Shown: positions 1 to 5,215 of the stretch, one piece after another
Layout of the letters: each line of letters begins with the position of its first letter
Numbering within the stretch: the stretch's first letter is position 1
Source of the DNA: Candidatus Acidiferrales bacterium
GTDB lineage: Bacteria > Acidobacteriota > Terriglobia > Acidiferrales > UBA7541
Assembly: GCA_955651735.1 (NCBI GenBank)
Contig: CATPAM010000085.1
Span: 1 to 7,786, forward strand
Direction: 5' to 3'
Length of the DNA: 7,786 nt
Made by a program: the position numbers and the translations under genes
Notes under the pieces: model-generated
Told to the model about the DNA's origin: nothing
The model's input: only the letters and a program-made list of their open reading frames with translations
Database searches by the model: none

Positions 1-480
1 ATAAACGCCCTTGTGTTTACCGATTTCCTTTCACTCGGCTAATCGTAACTGGCCGGAAATGGAGCACAATCAACACTCCGTGGCGGCGCATCTTTCCCAC
101 CGGGACTTCTGAACCGGAATAGTTTCCCGAGTACGCAGGGATCCAGGGACAATCCACCGAAGTACCACCATGACGATTCACATATTCTTGAGCAAACGCG
201 GCAGTACGACATTTTTATGGCCGTCGGCCCGTTCGGTCGAAGAAGTGAGACATGCCGTTCGTAAGCAGAAAAAAGAGAAGGAAGAACTGTCGCACTTCGA
301 TACGACCGCCAATCGGAGTTAGTCCTGCATTTTGTTAGCAGGTCGTTAGCACAGTTTCCGAAAGCTCTAAAATTCAGCCAAAATGATAGATCTGACGAAT
401 GGGGGGAGGTCTCCAAGACCTCTCCCTTTGGCATAAAAGAAGAATGAGAGGTTCACAGAAAGCCGCATAAACAAAGGGTT
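1..480. other. Gene-free stretch left of tRNA-Cys
   Basis: I see no convincing gene in these 480 bases. Base composition is lower in GC than the genes to the right. The longest open frame (minus strand, 39-434) has a composition unlike a real protein and no ribosome binding site. A 50-codon plus-strand frame (170-322) also lacks a ribosome binding site and resembles no family I know. The stretch contains a small inverted repeat (CCTGC at 324-328, GCAGG at 338-342), a direct repeat of GTTAGCA (334-340 and 345-351), and the tRNA-like copy listed separately at 395-432. It could be the downstream flank of the tRNA transcript or decayed DNA left by an integrated element; neither can be decided here. 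Confidence 0.6.
395..432 (-). repeat. Degenerate copy of the tRNA-Cys anticodon-arm region (hairpin)
   Basis: On the plus strand, ACGAATGG (395-402), AGGT (407-410) and AGACCTCTCCCTT (416-428) occur in the same order as in the tRNA-Cys gene, where they lie at 507-514, 515-518 and 524-536. The two stretches align with one 4-base insertion (GGGG, 403-406) and a changed loop (411-415 against 519-523), about 26 of 30 tRNA positions matching. The arms AGGTCT and AGACCT form a tight hairpin. No acceptor stem or T arm surrounds the copy, so it is not a second tRNA gene. It may be a tRNA remnant, an attachment-site copy from an integrative element that recombines in the anticodon region, or a hairpin acting on the tRNA transcript, although no clear T tract follows it on the minus strand. 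Confidence 0.5.
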
Positions 481-557
481 TGGAGGCGCGGGTGGGATTC
501 GAACCCACGAATGGAGGTTTTGCAGACCTCTCCCTTGGGCCACTTGGGTACCGCGCC
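481..557 (-). tRNA. tRNA-Cys (anticodon GCA), CCA encoded
   Basis: A full cloverleaf folds on the minus strand. The acceptor stem GGCGCGG (from 557-551) pairs with CCGCGCC (from 491-485). The anticodon arm is GAGGT / loop CTGCAAA / ACCTC, placing anticodon GCA at 523-521. The T arm is GTGGG / TTCGAAT / CCCAC. The discriminator base at 484 is U, the expected Cys identity base, and 483-481 encode the CCA end. The gene decodes UGC and UGU. It lies downstream of the HU gene on the same strand but has its own promoter directly upstream. The anticodon is the ordinary one, so this tRNA is not an obvious suppressor of the in-frame TGA at 2492-2494. Confidence 0.96.
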
Positions 558-566
558 AAGCTTTTT

Positions 567-595
567 AGTATAGCGAAAACACGAACGAGTGTCAG
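567..595 (-). promoter_or_regulatory. Sigma70-type promoter of tRNA-Cys
   Basis: On the minus strand a -35 box CTGACA (595-590) is followed by exactly 17 bases and a -10 box TATACT (572-567). Nine bases separate the -10 box from the first tRNA base at 557, so transcription would start only two or three bases before the mature 5' end. Spacing and position are close to ideal for a stable-RNA promoter. Confidence 0.75.
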
Positions 596-716
596 GGCGC
601 CGCCGGAAGCGGTTAAATTCACAGCGATAGTCTTTGGCGCAAGCGCGTTCACGTCAAGCCGCGAACAAGACGAGCAGATGTTTTTTTTACTTGATTTCTT
701 TCGGAACAAAAATCGT

Positions 717-1001
717 TCAAGCCTTGGCGGATTCTTCGATTCCCTGCAGTTCTTTGCCGGGCTTGAAGCGCACAGCCTTGCCCGGAGGAATGTTTACTTC
801 TTCGCCCGTGCGCGGATTGCGGCCGATGCCGGTCTTGCGGGGCTTCACGCTGAATACTCCGAAGCGCCGCAGCTCGATGCGCTGCCCGCGGCCCAGCGCA
901 TTCTTCAACGACTCGAAAACGGTTTCGACGGCCTGCTCGGCCTTGGTGCGGCTGATGTTCGTCGTTGTCACGACGGCATTCACGATATCGAGCTTGATCA
1001 C
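717..1001 (-). CDS. HU/IHF-family DNA-binding protein
   Basis: This is a small histone-like protein that binds and bends DNA as a dimer in the nucleoid. The product is 94 residues, the normal HU/IHF length. It shows the N-terminal helical dimerisation part (to about residue 40), the FGVF turn (47-50), and the DNA-arm signature GRNPRTGEEV (60-69), whose Pro63 is the intercalating proline of the family. The FKPGKEL ending (79-85) is IHF-like. I place the start at GTG (1001-999) because GGAGG (1011-1007) sits 5 bases upstream and the predicted promoter would start transcription near 1018. The longer frame from a TTG at 1016 would put the start almost at the transcription start and the ribosome binding site inside the coding sequence. 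HU versus IHF subunit cannot be told from sequence alone. Confidence 0.93.
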   Translation of the reverse strand: MIKLDIVNAVVTTTNISRTKAEQAVETVFESLKNALGRGQRIELRRFGVFSVKPRKTGIGRNPRTGEEVNIPPGKAVRFKPGKELQGIEESAKA

Positions 1002-1024
1002 AAGCGCCTCCAGCAACTCGGCAG

Positions 1025-1053
1025 ATGCTAGAGGCTGCGTCGTGGGTTGTCAA
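1025..1053 (-). promoter_or_regulatory. Sigma70-type promoter of the HU gene
   Basis: On the minus strand a perfect -35 box TTGACA (1053-1048) is followed by 17 bases and the -10 box TAGCAT (1030-1025). The predicted start near 1018 leaves a leader of about 17 bases, containing the GGAGG at 1011-1007 before the GTG start. The -35 box overlaps that of the divergent dcd promoter. Confidence 0.72.
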
Positions 1054-1075
1054 GACGCGGTGACTAATCTACACT
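1047..1075 (+). promoter_or_regulatory. Putative promoter of dcd, sharing its -35 with HU
   Basis: On the plus strand TTGTCA (1047-1052, five of six consensus bases) is followed by 17 bases and TACACT (1070-1075, four of six). Transcription would start near 1082, giving a leader of about 55 bases to the ATG at 1137. The -35 bases are the complement of the HU -35 box shifted by one base, so RNA polymerase could occupy only one of the two promoters at a time. It is weaker than the HU promoter by consensus match. Confidence 0.5.
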
Positions 1076-1136
1076 GACCTTCCTTTTTGCAGTCGCTCGT
1101 TCCGAAGAAATTTGCGACGCAACTCAGGAGGTGTGG

Positions 1137-1691
1137 ATGTCCGTTAAGCCCGACCGCTGGATCCGGCGTATGGCGCTGGAGCACAAAATGATCGAGCCCT
1201 TCACCGACCGCCAGATCCGCGAAGGGGTCATAAGCTATGGGGTCTCGTCTTATGGCTACGACATCCGCGTGGCCGACGAATTTCGCATTTTTACCAACGT
1301 GAATTCGACCATCGTCGATCCAAAGCACTTCGATCCGCGCTCGCTGGTCGACTACAAAGGCGAGTCCTGCTTGATCCCGCCGAATTCCTTCGCCCTGGCC
1401 CGCTCCATCGAATATTTTCGGATTCCGCGCAACGTCCTGACGATTTGCCTCGGCAAATCCACTTACGCACGCTGCGGCATCATCGTGAACGTCACGCCGT
1501 TCGAACCCGAATGGGAGGGCTTCGTCACCCTGGAAATCAGCAACACCACACCGCTCCCAGCGAAAATCTACGCCAACGAAGGCCTCTGCCAGGTGCTGTT
1601 CTTCGAATCTGACGAAGAGTGCGAGATCAGCTACAAAGATAAGAAGGGTAAGTATCAATCGCAAGGCGGCATCGTTCTGCCACGCTTGTAG
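1137..1691 (+). CDS. dcd: dCTP deaminase
   Basis: Dcd converts dCTP to dUTP and ammonia in the cytosol, feeding dTMP synthesis through dUTPase. The protein is 184 residues, the usual length for the trimeric family. The signature [10 protein letters not shown] (105-114) carries Ser108 and Arg112, and [11 protein letters not shown] (126-136) carries Glu133; these match the catalytic Ser, Arg and Glu of the E. coli enzyme. SYGYDIRV (38-45) and IPPNSF (80-85) are further family motifs. The ATG at 1137 is chosen over the in-frame GTG at 1131 because AGGAGG (1126-1131) then lies 5 bases upstream. The gene diverges from HU and converges on wrbA with only 7 bases between the stop codons. Whether it also has dUTPase activity, as some archaeal and mycobacterial relatives do, cannot be read from sequence. 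Confidence 0.96.
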   Translation: MSVKPDRWIRRMALEHKMIEPFTDRQIREGVISYGVSSYGYDIRVADEFRIFTNVNSTIVDPKHFDPRSLVDYKGESCLIPPNSFALARSIEYFRIPRNVLTICLGKSTYARCGIIVNVTPFEPEWEGFVTLEISNTTPLPAKIYANEGLCQVLFFESDEECEISYKDKKGKYQSQGGIVLPRL

Positions 1692-1698
1692 CTTAGCC

Positions 1699-2316
1699 TC
1701 AGCGGAAGAGTTTGCTCGCAATCTCCGCTACGTGCTTACCCTGGAAGTGCGCGATCTTCAGCTCGTTCGCGCTCGGCTGGCGCGATCCATCCACGCCCGC
1801 CAAAGTCGTCGCGCCGTAAGGAGTCCCGCCGCTGATGTCCGCCATATTCGTCAAGCCCGATTCGCTGTATGGCACACCAACCAAAATCATTCCGTGATGC
1901 AGCAAGGTGGAATGAAAGCTGGTGATGGTCGTTTCCTGTCCACCGTGCTGCGAAGCCGTTGACGCAAAAACGCTTCCGACCTTCCCAATTAGCGTGCCTT
2001 TGGCCCACAAGCCGCCGGTCTGATCGAGAAAATTCCGCATCTGTGCTGCCATATTCCCAAACCTCGTAGGCGTCCCAAAAATCACCGCATGCGGCTCCGC
2101 AAGCGAGTCCATGGTCGCCACTGGAACGTGGGCAAACGCCGCTCGCGCCGCTTTGGCGCCCGACTTCTCCAAAATTCCGTCCGGCGTGATCTCCGCAACC
2201 TGGAAGAGCGACGCCTCGGCCCCGGCTACTTCTTTAACCCCCGCGAGCACAGCTTCGGCCATTCGATAAACGTGGCCATACATGCTGTAAAAAATGACGT
2301 GCACCTTGATGCCCAT
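1699..2316 (-). CDS. wrbA: NAD(P)H:quinone oxidoreductase, WrbA family
   Basis: WrbA is a cytosolic tetrameric FMN flavoprotein that reduces quinones by two electrons and so avoids semiquinone radicals. The product is 205 residues, normal for the family. Visible motifs are the flavodoxin phosphate loop [11 protein letters not shown] (10-20), GTPTRFGNM (81-89), the [10 protein letters not shown] segment (95-104), HGGQETT (124-130) and GVPYSE (147-152), all WrbA hallmarks. The ATG at 2316 follows GGAGGA (2326-2321) with a 4-base spacer; an upstream in-frame TTG at 2328 lies within that ribosome binding site and is rejected. It is the last gene of the minus-strand group, 40 bases after the DedA-rhodanese gene, and its stop nearly touches the stop of dcd. 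Cotranscription with the upstream redox genes is likely. Confidence 0.95.
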   Translation of the reverse strand: MGIKVHVIFYSMYGHVYRMAEAVLAGVKEVAGAEASLFQVAEITPDGILEKSGAKAARAAFAHVPVATMDSLAEPHAVIFGTPTRFGNMAAQMRNFLDQTGGLWAKGTLIGKVGSVFASTASQHGGQETTITSFHSTLLHHGMILVGVPYSESGLTNMADISGGTPYGATTLAGVDGSRQPSANELKIAHFQGKHVAEIASKLFR

Positions 2317-2356
2317 CGAGTCCTCCAAAGGTGAGAATGTTCTGTTCCGGAAAACG

Positions 2357-3298
2357 TCAGACCAGAGCCGCGGTAACCAGCGGATACCCGCGCTCGCGCC
2401 AGGCGTTCAACCCGCCTTGCAATGGTCGGATATGCCGCACACCTTTATTCCTTAAGAGCAGCGCCACACGGGCGCTGGTAGCCTCGTTTGGTCAAGTACA
2501 GTAAAGAATGACTTCGCGGTCGGGCGGCAAGCGGTCATCCTTCTCTTCCAAATCTTTGGCGTCCATGCGGAAAGCGCCGGGTATCGTATGCGGGTCCGCC
2601 TCGAACTCCACGGAATGCCGCAAATCCACGATAACGAGATCTTCTCCGGCATCAATCTTCTGCTTCAGTTCCTCTGCCGTGATGCGTGCAATGCGCAATT
2701 CGCGCAGAAAGCGCTGCCGCGCAGTGAACTTGTATCCAATGTAGCCAGCCAGCAAGCCGATCACGATAACGCCGAGTCCGCTGCCGAGATGAAACGCATG
2801 CTCGGCGATTCTTTCAATCTCTCCGCTGAACACATAACCCAGCCCGACATAAGCACCAGACCAGAGAAGTGCGCCCAGCGCATCGAAACACAAAAATCGC
2901 CACGGTCGCATGTGAAAAATGCCCGCCAGCGGCGGAGCAACGGTACCCAGTCCAGGCACAAACTTCGCAAAAACCAACGACCGTGCGCCCTGCTTTGCGA
3001 AAAGACCTTCCGTGCGCCGCACGCAGGAATCCGGCTCAAGTGAAATCTTGCAGAGCAGCTGAAGAACTTTGATGCCGCGCACGCGTCCCAGTCCGTACCA
3101 CATGGAGTCGGCAAGGAGCGAAGCGAACACACTAAGGGCAATCGAGCCCGCGAAGCTGAATCGGCCCGTCCCAGCCAGCGCGCCCGCAGCCAAAAGAATC
3201 GGCAGCGAAGGCACAGGTAGGCCGATTTGTTCGGCGAATACCCACGCAAGCAAAACCACATAGCCGTGGTGCAGCAGGAATTCCAGTGCGCTGTGCAT
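2357..3298 (-). CDS. DedA membrane protein fused to rhodanese domain, with in-frame TGA
   Basis: The N-terminal part (about 1-200) is a DedA-family inner-membrane protein with EQIGLPVPS (23-31), [10 protein letters not shown] (110-119) and several hydrophobic segments, the last ending near 190. A single rhodanese domain follows from about 205: VDLR (224-227), HTIPGA (237-242), then the active-site loop YCT-TGA-PNEATSA with Cys267. The TGA (2494-2492) is codon 269. Read through, the frame gives a standard rhodanese end, including RPLQGG (291-296) and NAWRERGYP (298-306), and stops at TGA 2359-2357, for 313 residues. Stopping at the first TGA gives 268 residues and cuts the domain in its catalytic loop. 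In relatives, as I recall them, this position is commonly Cys. The TGA may encode selenocysteine, or be a nonsense mutation or read error. DedA proteins include lipid flippases; rhodaneses transfer sulfane sulfur. The ATG at 3298 lacks a strong ribosome binding site; the start is 26 bases after the nitroreductase stop, so coupling is possible. Confidence 0.82.
2456..2485 (-). promoter_or_regulatory. SECIS-like stem-loop just after the in-frame TGA
   Basis: Read on the minus strand, the upper stem is CAGCGCC (2477-2471) paired with GGCGCTG (2465-2459), seven perfect pairs closing a five-base loop CGUGU (2470-2466). Below it, GAG (2485-2483) can pair with CTC (2458-2456) across a five-base bulge (2482-2478). 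The apical loop begins 21 nt after the TGA and has G at its second position. Bacterial SECIS elements typically have an apical loop about 16-37 nt after UGA with a G in the first two loop positions, so the geometry fits. The stem also encodes the conserved Ser-Ala-Arg-Val-Ala-Leu of rhodaneses with GC-rich codons, so it could arise by chance. Confidence 0.45.
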
Positions 3299-3324
3299 GA
3301 TCGAGCCGGGTCCCCGGAATGCGC

Positions 3325-3930
3325 TTAGGTCGCAACGAAGGGAGCAGTATGCCCCCAACCGCCGGCCATAACAAATTCGCCCAATGGCTTACGCGTTCGC
3401 GTTGCCAATTCGCGCTCACGCAACTTCTCGGGCAGCGACCCCGGATCCCCCGGATACCCAATGGCCATCGCCGCCACCGGTTCCCAATCCCCAGGAATCG
3501 TAAATGTCTGCCGCGCGGTCTCCGCGTCAAAGCCGGCCATCTGGTGCACCTGCAGGCCGCGCGCGTTGGCTTCAAAGGTAAGCTGCGCCGTGGCGCTGCC
3601 CACGTCATGCAGAGCCAACCGATTCGGCTTGCCTTCTCGCTGCGTCTTCAGATGGGCCACGGACAACGCCAGCGTCGGCGCGTGCTTTGCCCAGTTGGCA
3701 TTGAATTCCACCAGCACGCCCAGCATCTTGGCGAAGTTCTCCGGGTCATCTTTTGTAGCCACCAGGTAAGCCCACGGCTGTTCGTTGTTGCTGGACGGCG
3801 CCCACCGCGCTGCCTCGAAGAGGCTCCGCAGAACCTCGGGTGGCACGGGGTTCTCCGAAAACGCGCGCGGGCTCCAACGGTTTCGTATCAGCTCGTGGAG
3901 CGCTACGTCAGTGGCAGCTGGTTTGTGCAT
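3325..3930 (-). CDS. Nitroreductase-family FMN oxidoreductase
   Basis: This is a cytosolic flavoenzyme of the nitroreductase superfamily, using NAD(P)H and FMN to reduce nitro compounds, quinones or similar electrophiles; the physiological substrate is not visible. The product is 201 residues, typical of the family. RWSPRAF (18-24) is the N-terminal FMN-phosphate motif, AARWAPSSNNEQPW (about 40-53) the second flavin and substrate signature, and AIGYPGDP with RTRKPLGEFV near the C-terminus completes the fold. The ATG at 3930 is preceded only by a weak AAGG, nine bases upstream. It lies between yceI (101 bases upstream, with a strong hairpin in the gap) and the DedA-rhodanese gene (26 bases downstream). 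It may be read from the marR promoter or from an unseen promoter in the gap. Confidence 0.93.
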   Translation of the reverse strand: MHKPAATDVALHELIRNRWSPRAFSENPVPPEVLRSLFEAARWAPSSNNEQPWAYLVATKDDPENFAKMLGVLVEFNANWAKHAPTLALSVAHLKTQREGKPNRLALHDVGSATAQLTFEANARGLQVHQMAGFDAETARQTFTIPGDWEPVAAMAIGYPGDPGSLPEKLRERELATRTRKPLGEFVMAGGWGHTAPFVAT

Positions 3931-3982
3931 GATCTAGACCTTGTTGTGTTGTACGGAGACGCGCGTTAGATGAACGAAATGC

Positions 3983-4011
3983 GTAGGGCGGTGCATTCAC
4001 ACCGCCCCTAC
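3983..4011. repeat. Palindromic hairpin element between yceI and nitroreductase gene
   Basis: GTAGGGCGGTG (3983-3993) and CACCGCCCCTAC (4000-4011) are inverted repeats that pair along their full length with one bulged base, closing a six-base loop. The element lies 20 bases after the yceI stop on the transcribed strand. No T tract follows, so it is a poor classical terminator. GTAGGG(G)CGG-type palindromes occur as dispersed intergenic repeats in several bacterial groups. It could be such a REP-like element or could stabilise the 3' end of the marR-yceI message. Confidence 0.65.
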
Positions 4012-4031
4012 AGGTGGCCCAAAGCGGCGAA

Positions 4032-4655
4032 TTAATTCCCGGACTTCGGAGCGCCCTTTTGTACCATTTCGACGTCAATCGTGATCGCCACGTCGTCGCC
4101 AACCACCCATCCTCCGTTGTCCATCTTGGCATTCCATTTCACGCCGAAATCCTGCCGGTTGATCTTGGTAGAGGCGTTTGCCGCGGCCCTCTGGTTGCCC
4201 CACGGATCTTTCACTGCTGCCGTCGGCCCCTCGACGTCAAGCACCACTTGTTTCGTGACTCCGTGAATAGTCAGGTCCCCGGTCACTTTCAGCTTGCCGA
4301 CCTCTACCTGCTCCACTTTGGTCGACTTAAACGTCAGCGTGGGATACTTTTCAACATCGAAAAAGTGATCGCTGCGCAAATCCTTGTCCCGACCTTCCAC
4401 GCGCGTATCCACGGAAGCGGCGTCAATAGTCACGTCCACCGAAGACTTCGCGATGTCCTTATCGTCGAACTGAATCGTACCGCTCACCTTGGTAAACGCA
4501 CCCCGCACCGTCGAAATCGCCAGGTGGCGTACCGCAAACTGCGCTGCCGAGTGATTCGGATCGATCTGCCAGGTGGAAGTTGCCGCAGCCGCCGGCAGCG
4601 AAAGCACCGCTGCAAGTGCCGTGGCGGAGATTCCCCGAGTTAGGAAGTGGCCCAT
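4032..4655 (-). CDS. Secreted YceI-family protein
   Basis: YceI proteins are periplasmic lipocalin-like beta-barrels that bind polyisoprenoids such as quinone-like chains; many are induced by stress or high pH. The product is 207 residues. Residues 1-25 form a signal peptide (Arg7, a hydrophobic stretch 11-20, then PAAAA), so the mature protein starts near Thr26. Family motifs are STWQIDPNHS (27-36) with FAVRHL (40-45), TRVEGRDKDLRSDHFF (about 84-99) and EKYPTLTF, then GDLTIHGVTK and FGVKWN. The ATG at 4655 follows AAAGGAGAA (4669-4661), a strong ribosome binding site; the frame extends further upstream into marR but without such a site. It lies 58 bases after marR on the same strand, a pairing that suggests MarR control. 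Confidence 0.94.
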   Translation of the reverse strand: MGHFLTRGISATALAAVLSLPAAAATSTWQIDPNHSAAQFAVRHLAISTVRGAFTKVSGTIQFDDKDIAKSSVDVTIDAASVDTRVEGRDKDLRSDHFFDVEKYPTLTFKSTKVEQVEVGKLKVTGDLTIHGVTKQVVLDVEGPTAAVKDPWGNQRAAANASTKINRQDFGVKWNAKMDNGGWVVGDDVAITIDVEMVQKGAPKSGN

Positions 4656-4660
4656 TATTT

Positions 4661-4669
4661 TTCTCCTTT
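4661..4669 (-). promoter_or_regulatory. Ribosome binding site fixing the yceI start
   Basis: AAAGGAGAA on the minus strand ends 5 bases before the ATG at 4655-4653, with its GGAG core about 7 bases away. It decides the start in favour of Met at 4655, directly before the signal peptide, over the longer frame that runs into marR. Confidence 0.8.
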
Positions 4670-4713
4670 GTACCGCGATTGGAATTGCTTGCCGGTGCCC
4701 TACCGCAAAATCT

Positions 4714-5160
4714 TCACTTGCCGTCTTCTGCGCATATCTCATCAAGCAAATCTGCCAAAGTTCTTACGCGTGCGGCCGCGATATGCGCGAACTGCCGCTT
4801 GTGGAGCTCGCGAACCGTCGGATCGAGTCGCTTCAGCAGCTCCAGTCCGCTGCTCGTAATTCTCGTTTTCACCACGCGACGGTCGTCACTCTGGCGCCGC
4901 CGCGTAATCAGGTTGCGCTTTTCCATGCGGTCCAACAGCCGTGTCATGTCCGGATCGTGCGAAATCATGCGTTCCGCGATGCTGCTGCAGGCCAGCCCCT
5001 GCGGCTCTGCGCCGCGCAGAATGCGCAGCACGTTGTACTGTGCGCCGGTAAGACCGTTCGATTTTAGTAGCTGTTCGGCTTGCATCGCGAGCCTGTCCGC
5101 CGCTTTCTGCAGGGCAATGAACGCGCGGTCCTCGCTGGGCAGCGCTTGCGCTCTACTCAT
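4714..5160 (-). CDS. MarR-family transcriptional regulator
   Basis: This is a dimeric winged-helix repressor of 148 residues, the normal MarR size. The winged helix-turn-helix runs from about 37 to 105: LTGAQYNVLRIL (37-48), the recognition helix in SHDPDMTRLLDRMEKR (67-82), and the wing with the DDRR signature (92-95) and ITSSG (101-105). Cys58 in the DNA-binding part and Cys143 near the C-terminus are the only cysteines and could sense oxidants or electrophiles as in OhrR- or YodB-like regulators, which is inference. The ATG at 5160 has no ribosome binding site; the promoter just upstream predicts a leaderless mRNA. A perfect inverted repeat over the -10 box suggests autoregulation. Likely targets are its own gene, yceI and perhaps the downstream reductases. 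Confidence 0.92.
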   Translation of the reverse strand: MSRAQALPSEDRAFIALQKAADRLAMQAEQLLKSNGLTGAQYNVLRILRGAEPQGLACSSIAERMISHDPDMTRLLDRMEKRNLITRRRQSDDRRVVKTRITSSGLELLKRLDPTVRELHKRQFAHIAAARVRTLADLLDEICAEDGK

Positions 5161-5164
5161 AGCA

Positions 5165-5179
5165 CAACGATAGTCGTTG
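5165..5179. promoter_or_regulatory. Probable MarR operator (inverted repeat)
   Basis: CAACGA (5165-5170) and TCGTTG (5174-5179) form a perfect inverted repeat with a 3-base centre. It covers the -10 box of the marR promoter and lies immediately before the start codon. The adjoining GTTGCAAC (5176-5183) is itself self-complementary, so there may be overlapping half-sites. Palindromes of this size overlapping the gene's own promoter are typical MarR-family operators. No second perfect copy was seen before the nitroreductase or SDR genes. Confidence 0.6.
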
Positions 5180-5195
5180 CAACAGATATTGTCAA
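5167..5195 (-). promoter_or_regulatory. Sigma70-type promoter of marR
   Basis: On the minus strand a perfect -35 box TTGACA (5195-5190) is followed by 17 bases and TATCGT (5172-5167). The expected start, about seven bases after the -10 box, falls on or next to the A of the marR ATG at 5160. That predicts a leaderless or nearly leaderless mRNA and agrees with the missing ribosome binding site. Confidence 0.7.
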
Positions 5196-5215
5196 GAGGT
5201 AAAGAAACCTTCTTT

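Noticed and set aside
170..322. Plus-strand frame of 50 codons with a Lys/Glu-rich middle
   Set aside because: No ribosome binding site, no family resemblance; too short to support without conservation data.
39..434. Minus-strand open frame of 131 codons
   Set aside because: No ribosome binding site, atypical composition (many Ser, Cys, Trp) and no recognisable motif; it also overlaps the tRNA-like hairpin.
481..557. tRNA-Cys as the decoder of the in-frame TGA
   Set aside because: Its anticodon is ordinary GCA and the acceptor/T branch is the canonical 7/5 type, so it gives no sign of being an opal suppressor.
681..688. Run of eight T as an intrinsic terminator
   Set aside because: It is a T run on the plus strand, where no gene ends; for the minus-strand HU gene it would be an A run, and no good stem precedes it.
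2452..2655. Minus-strand 67-codon frame overlapping the rhodanese part
   Set aside because: It lies in another frame of the DedA-rhodanese gene; the rhodanese motifs are all in the main frame, so a frameshift is not needed to explain the interruption, only the TGA.
3299..3358. Longer N-terminus for the DedA protein, starting inside the nitroreductase gene
   Set aside because: The extra 20 residues do not resemble the DedA start and have no ribosome binding site; the family begins near the Met at 3298.
5201..5215. AAAGAA / TTCTTT inverted repeat after the SDR gene as terminator
   Set aside because: The stem is only A-T rich with six pairs around three bases and lacks a following T tract on the transcribed strand.
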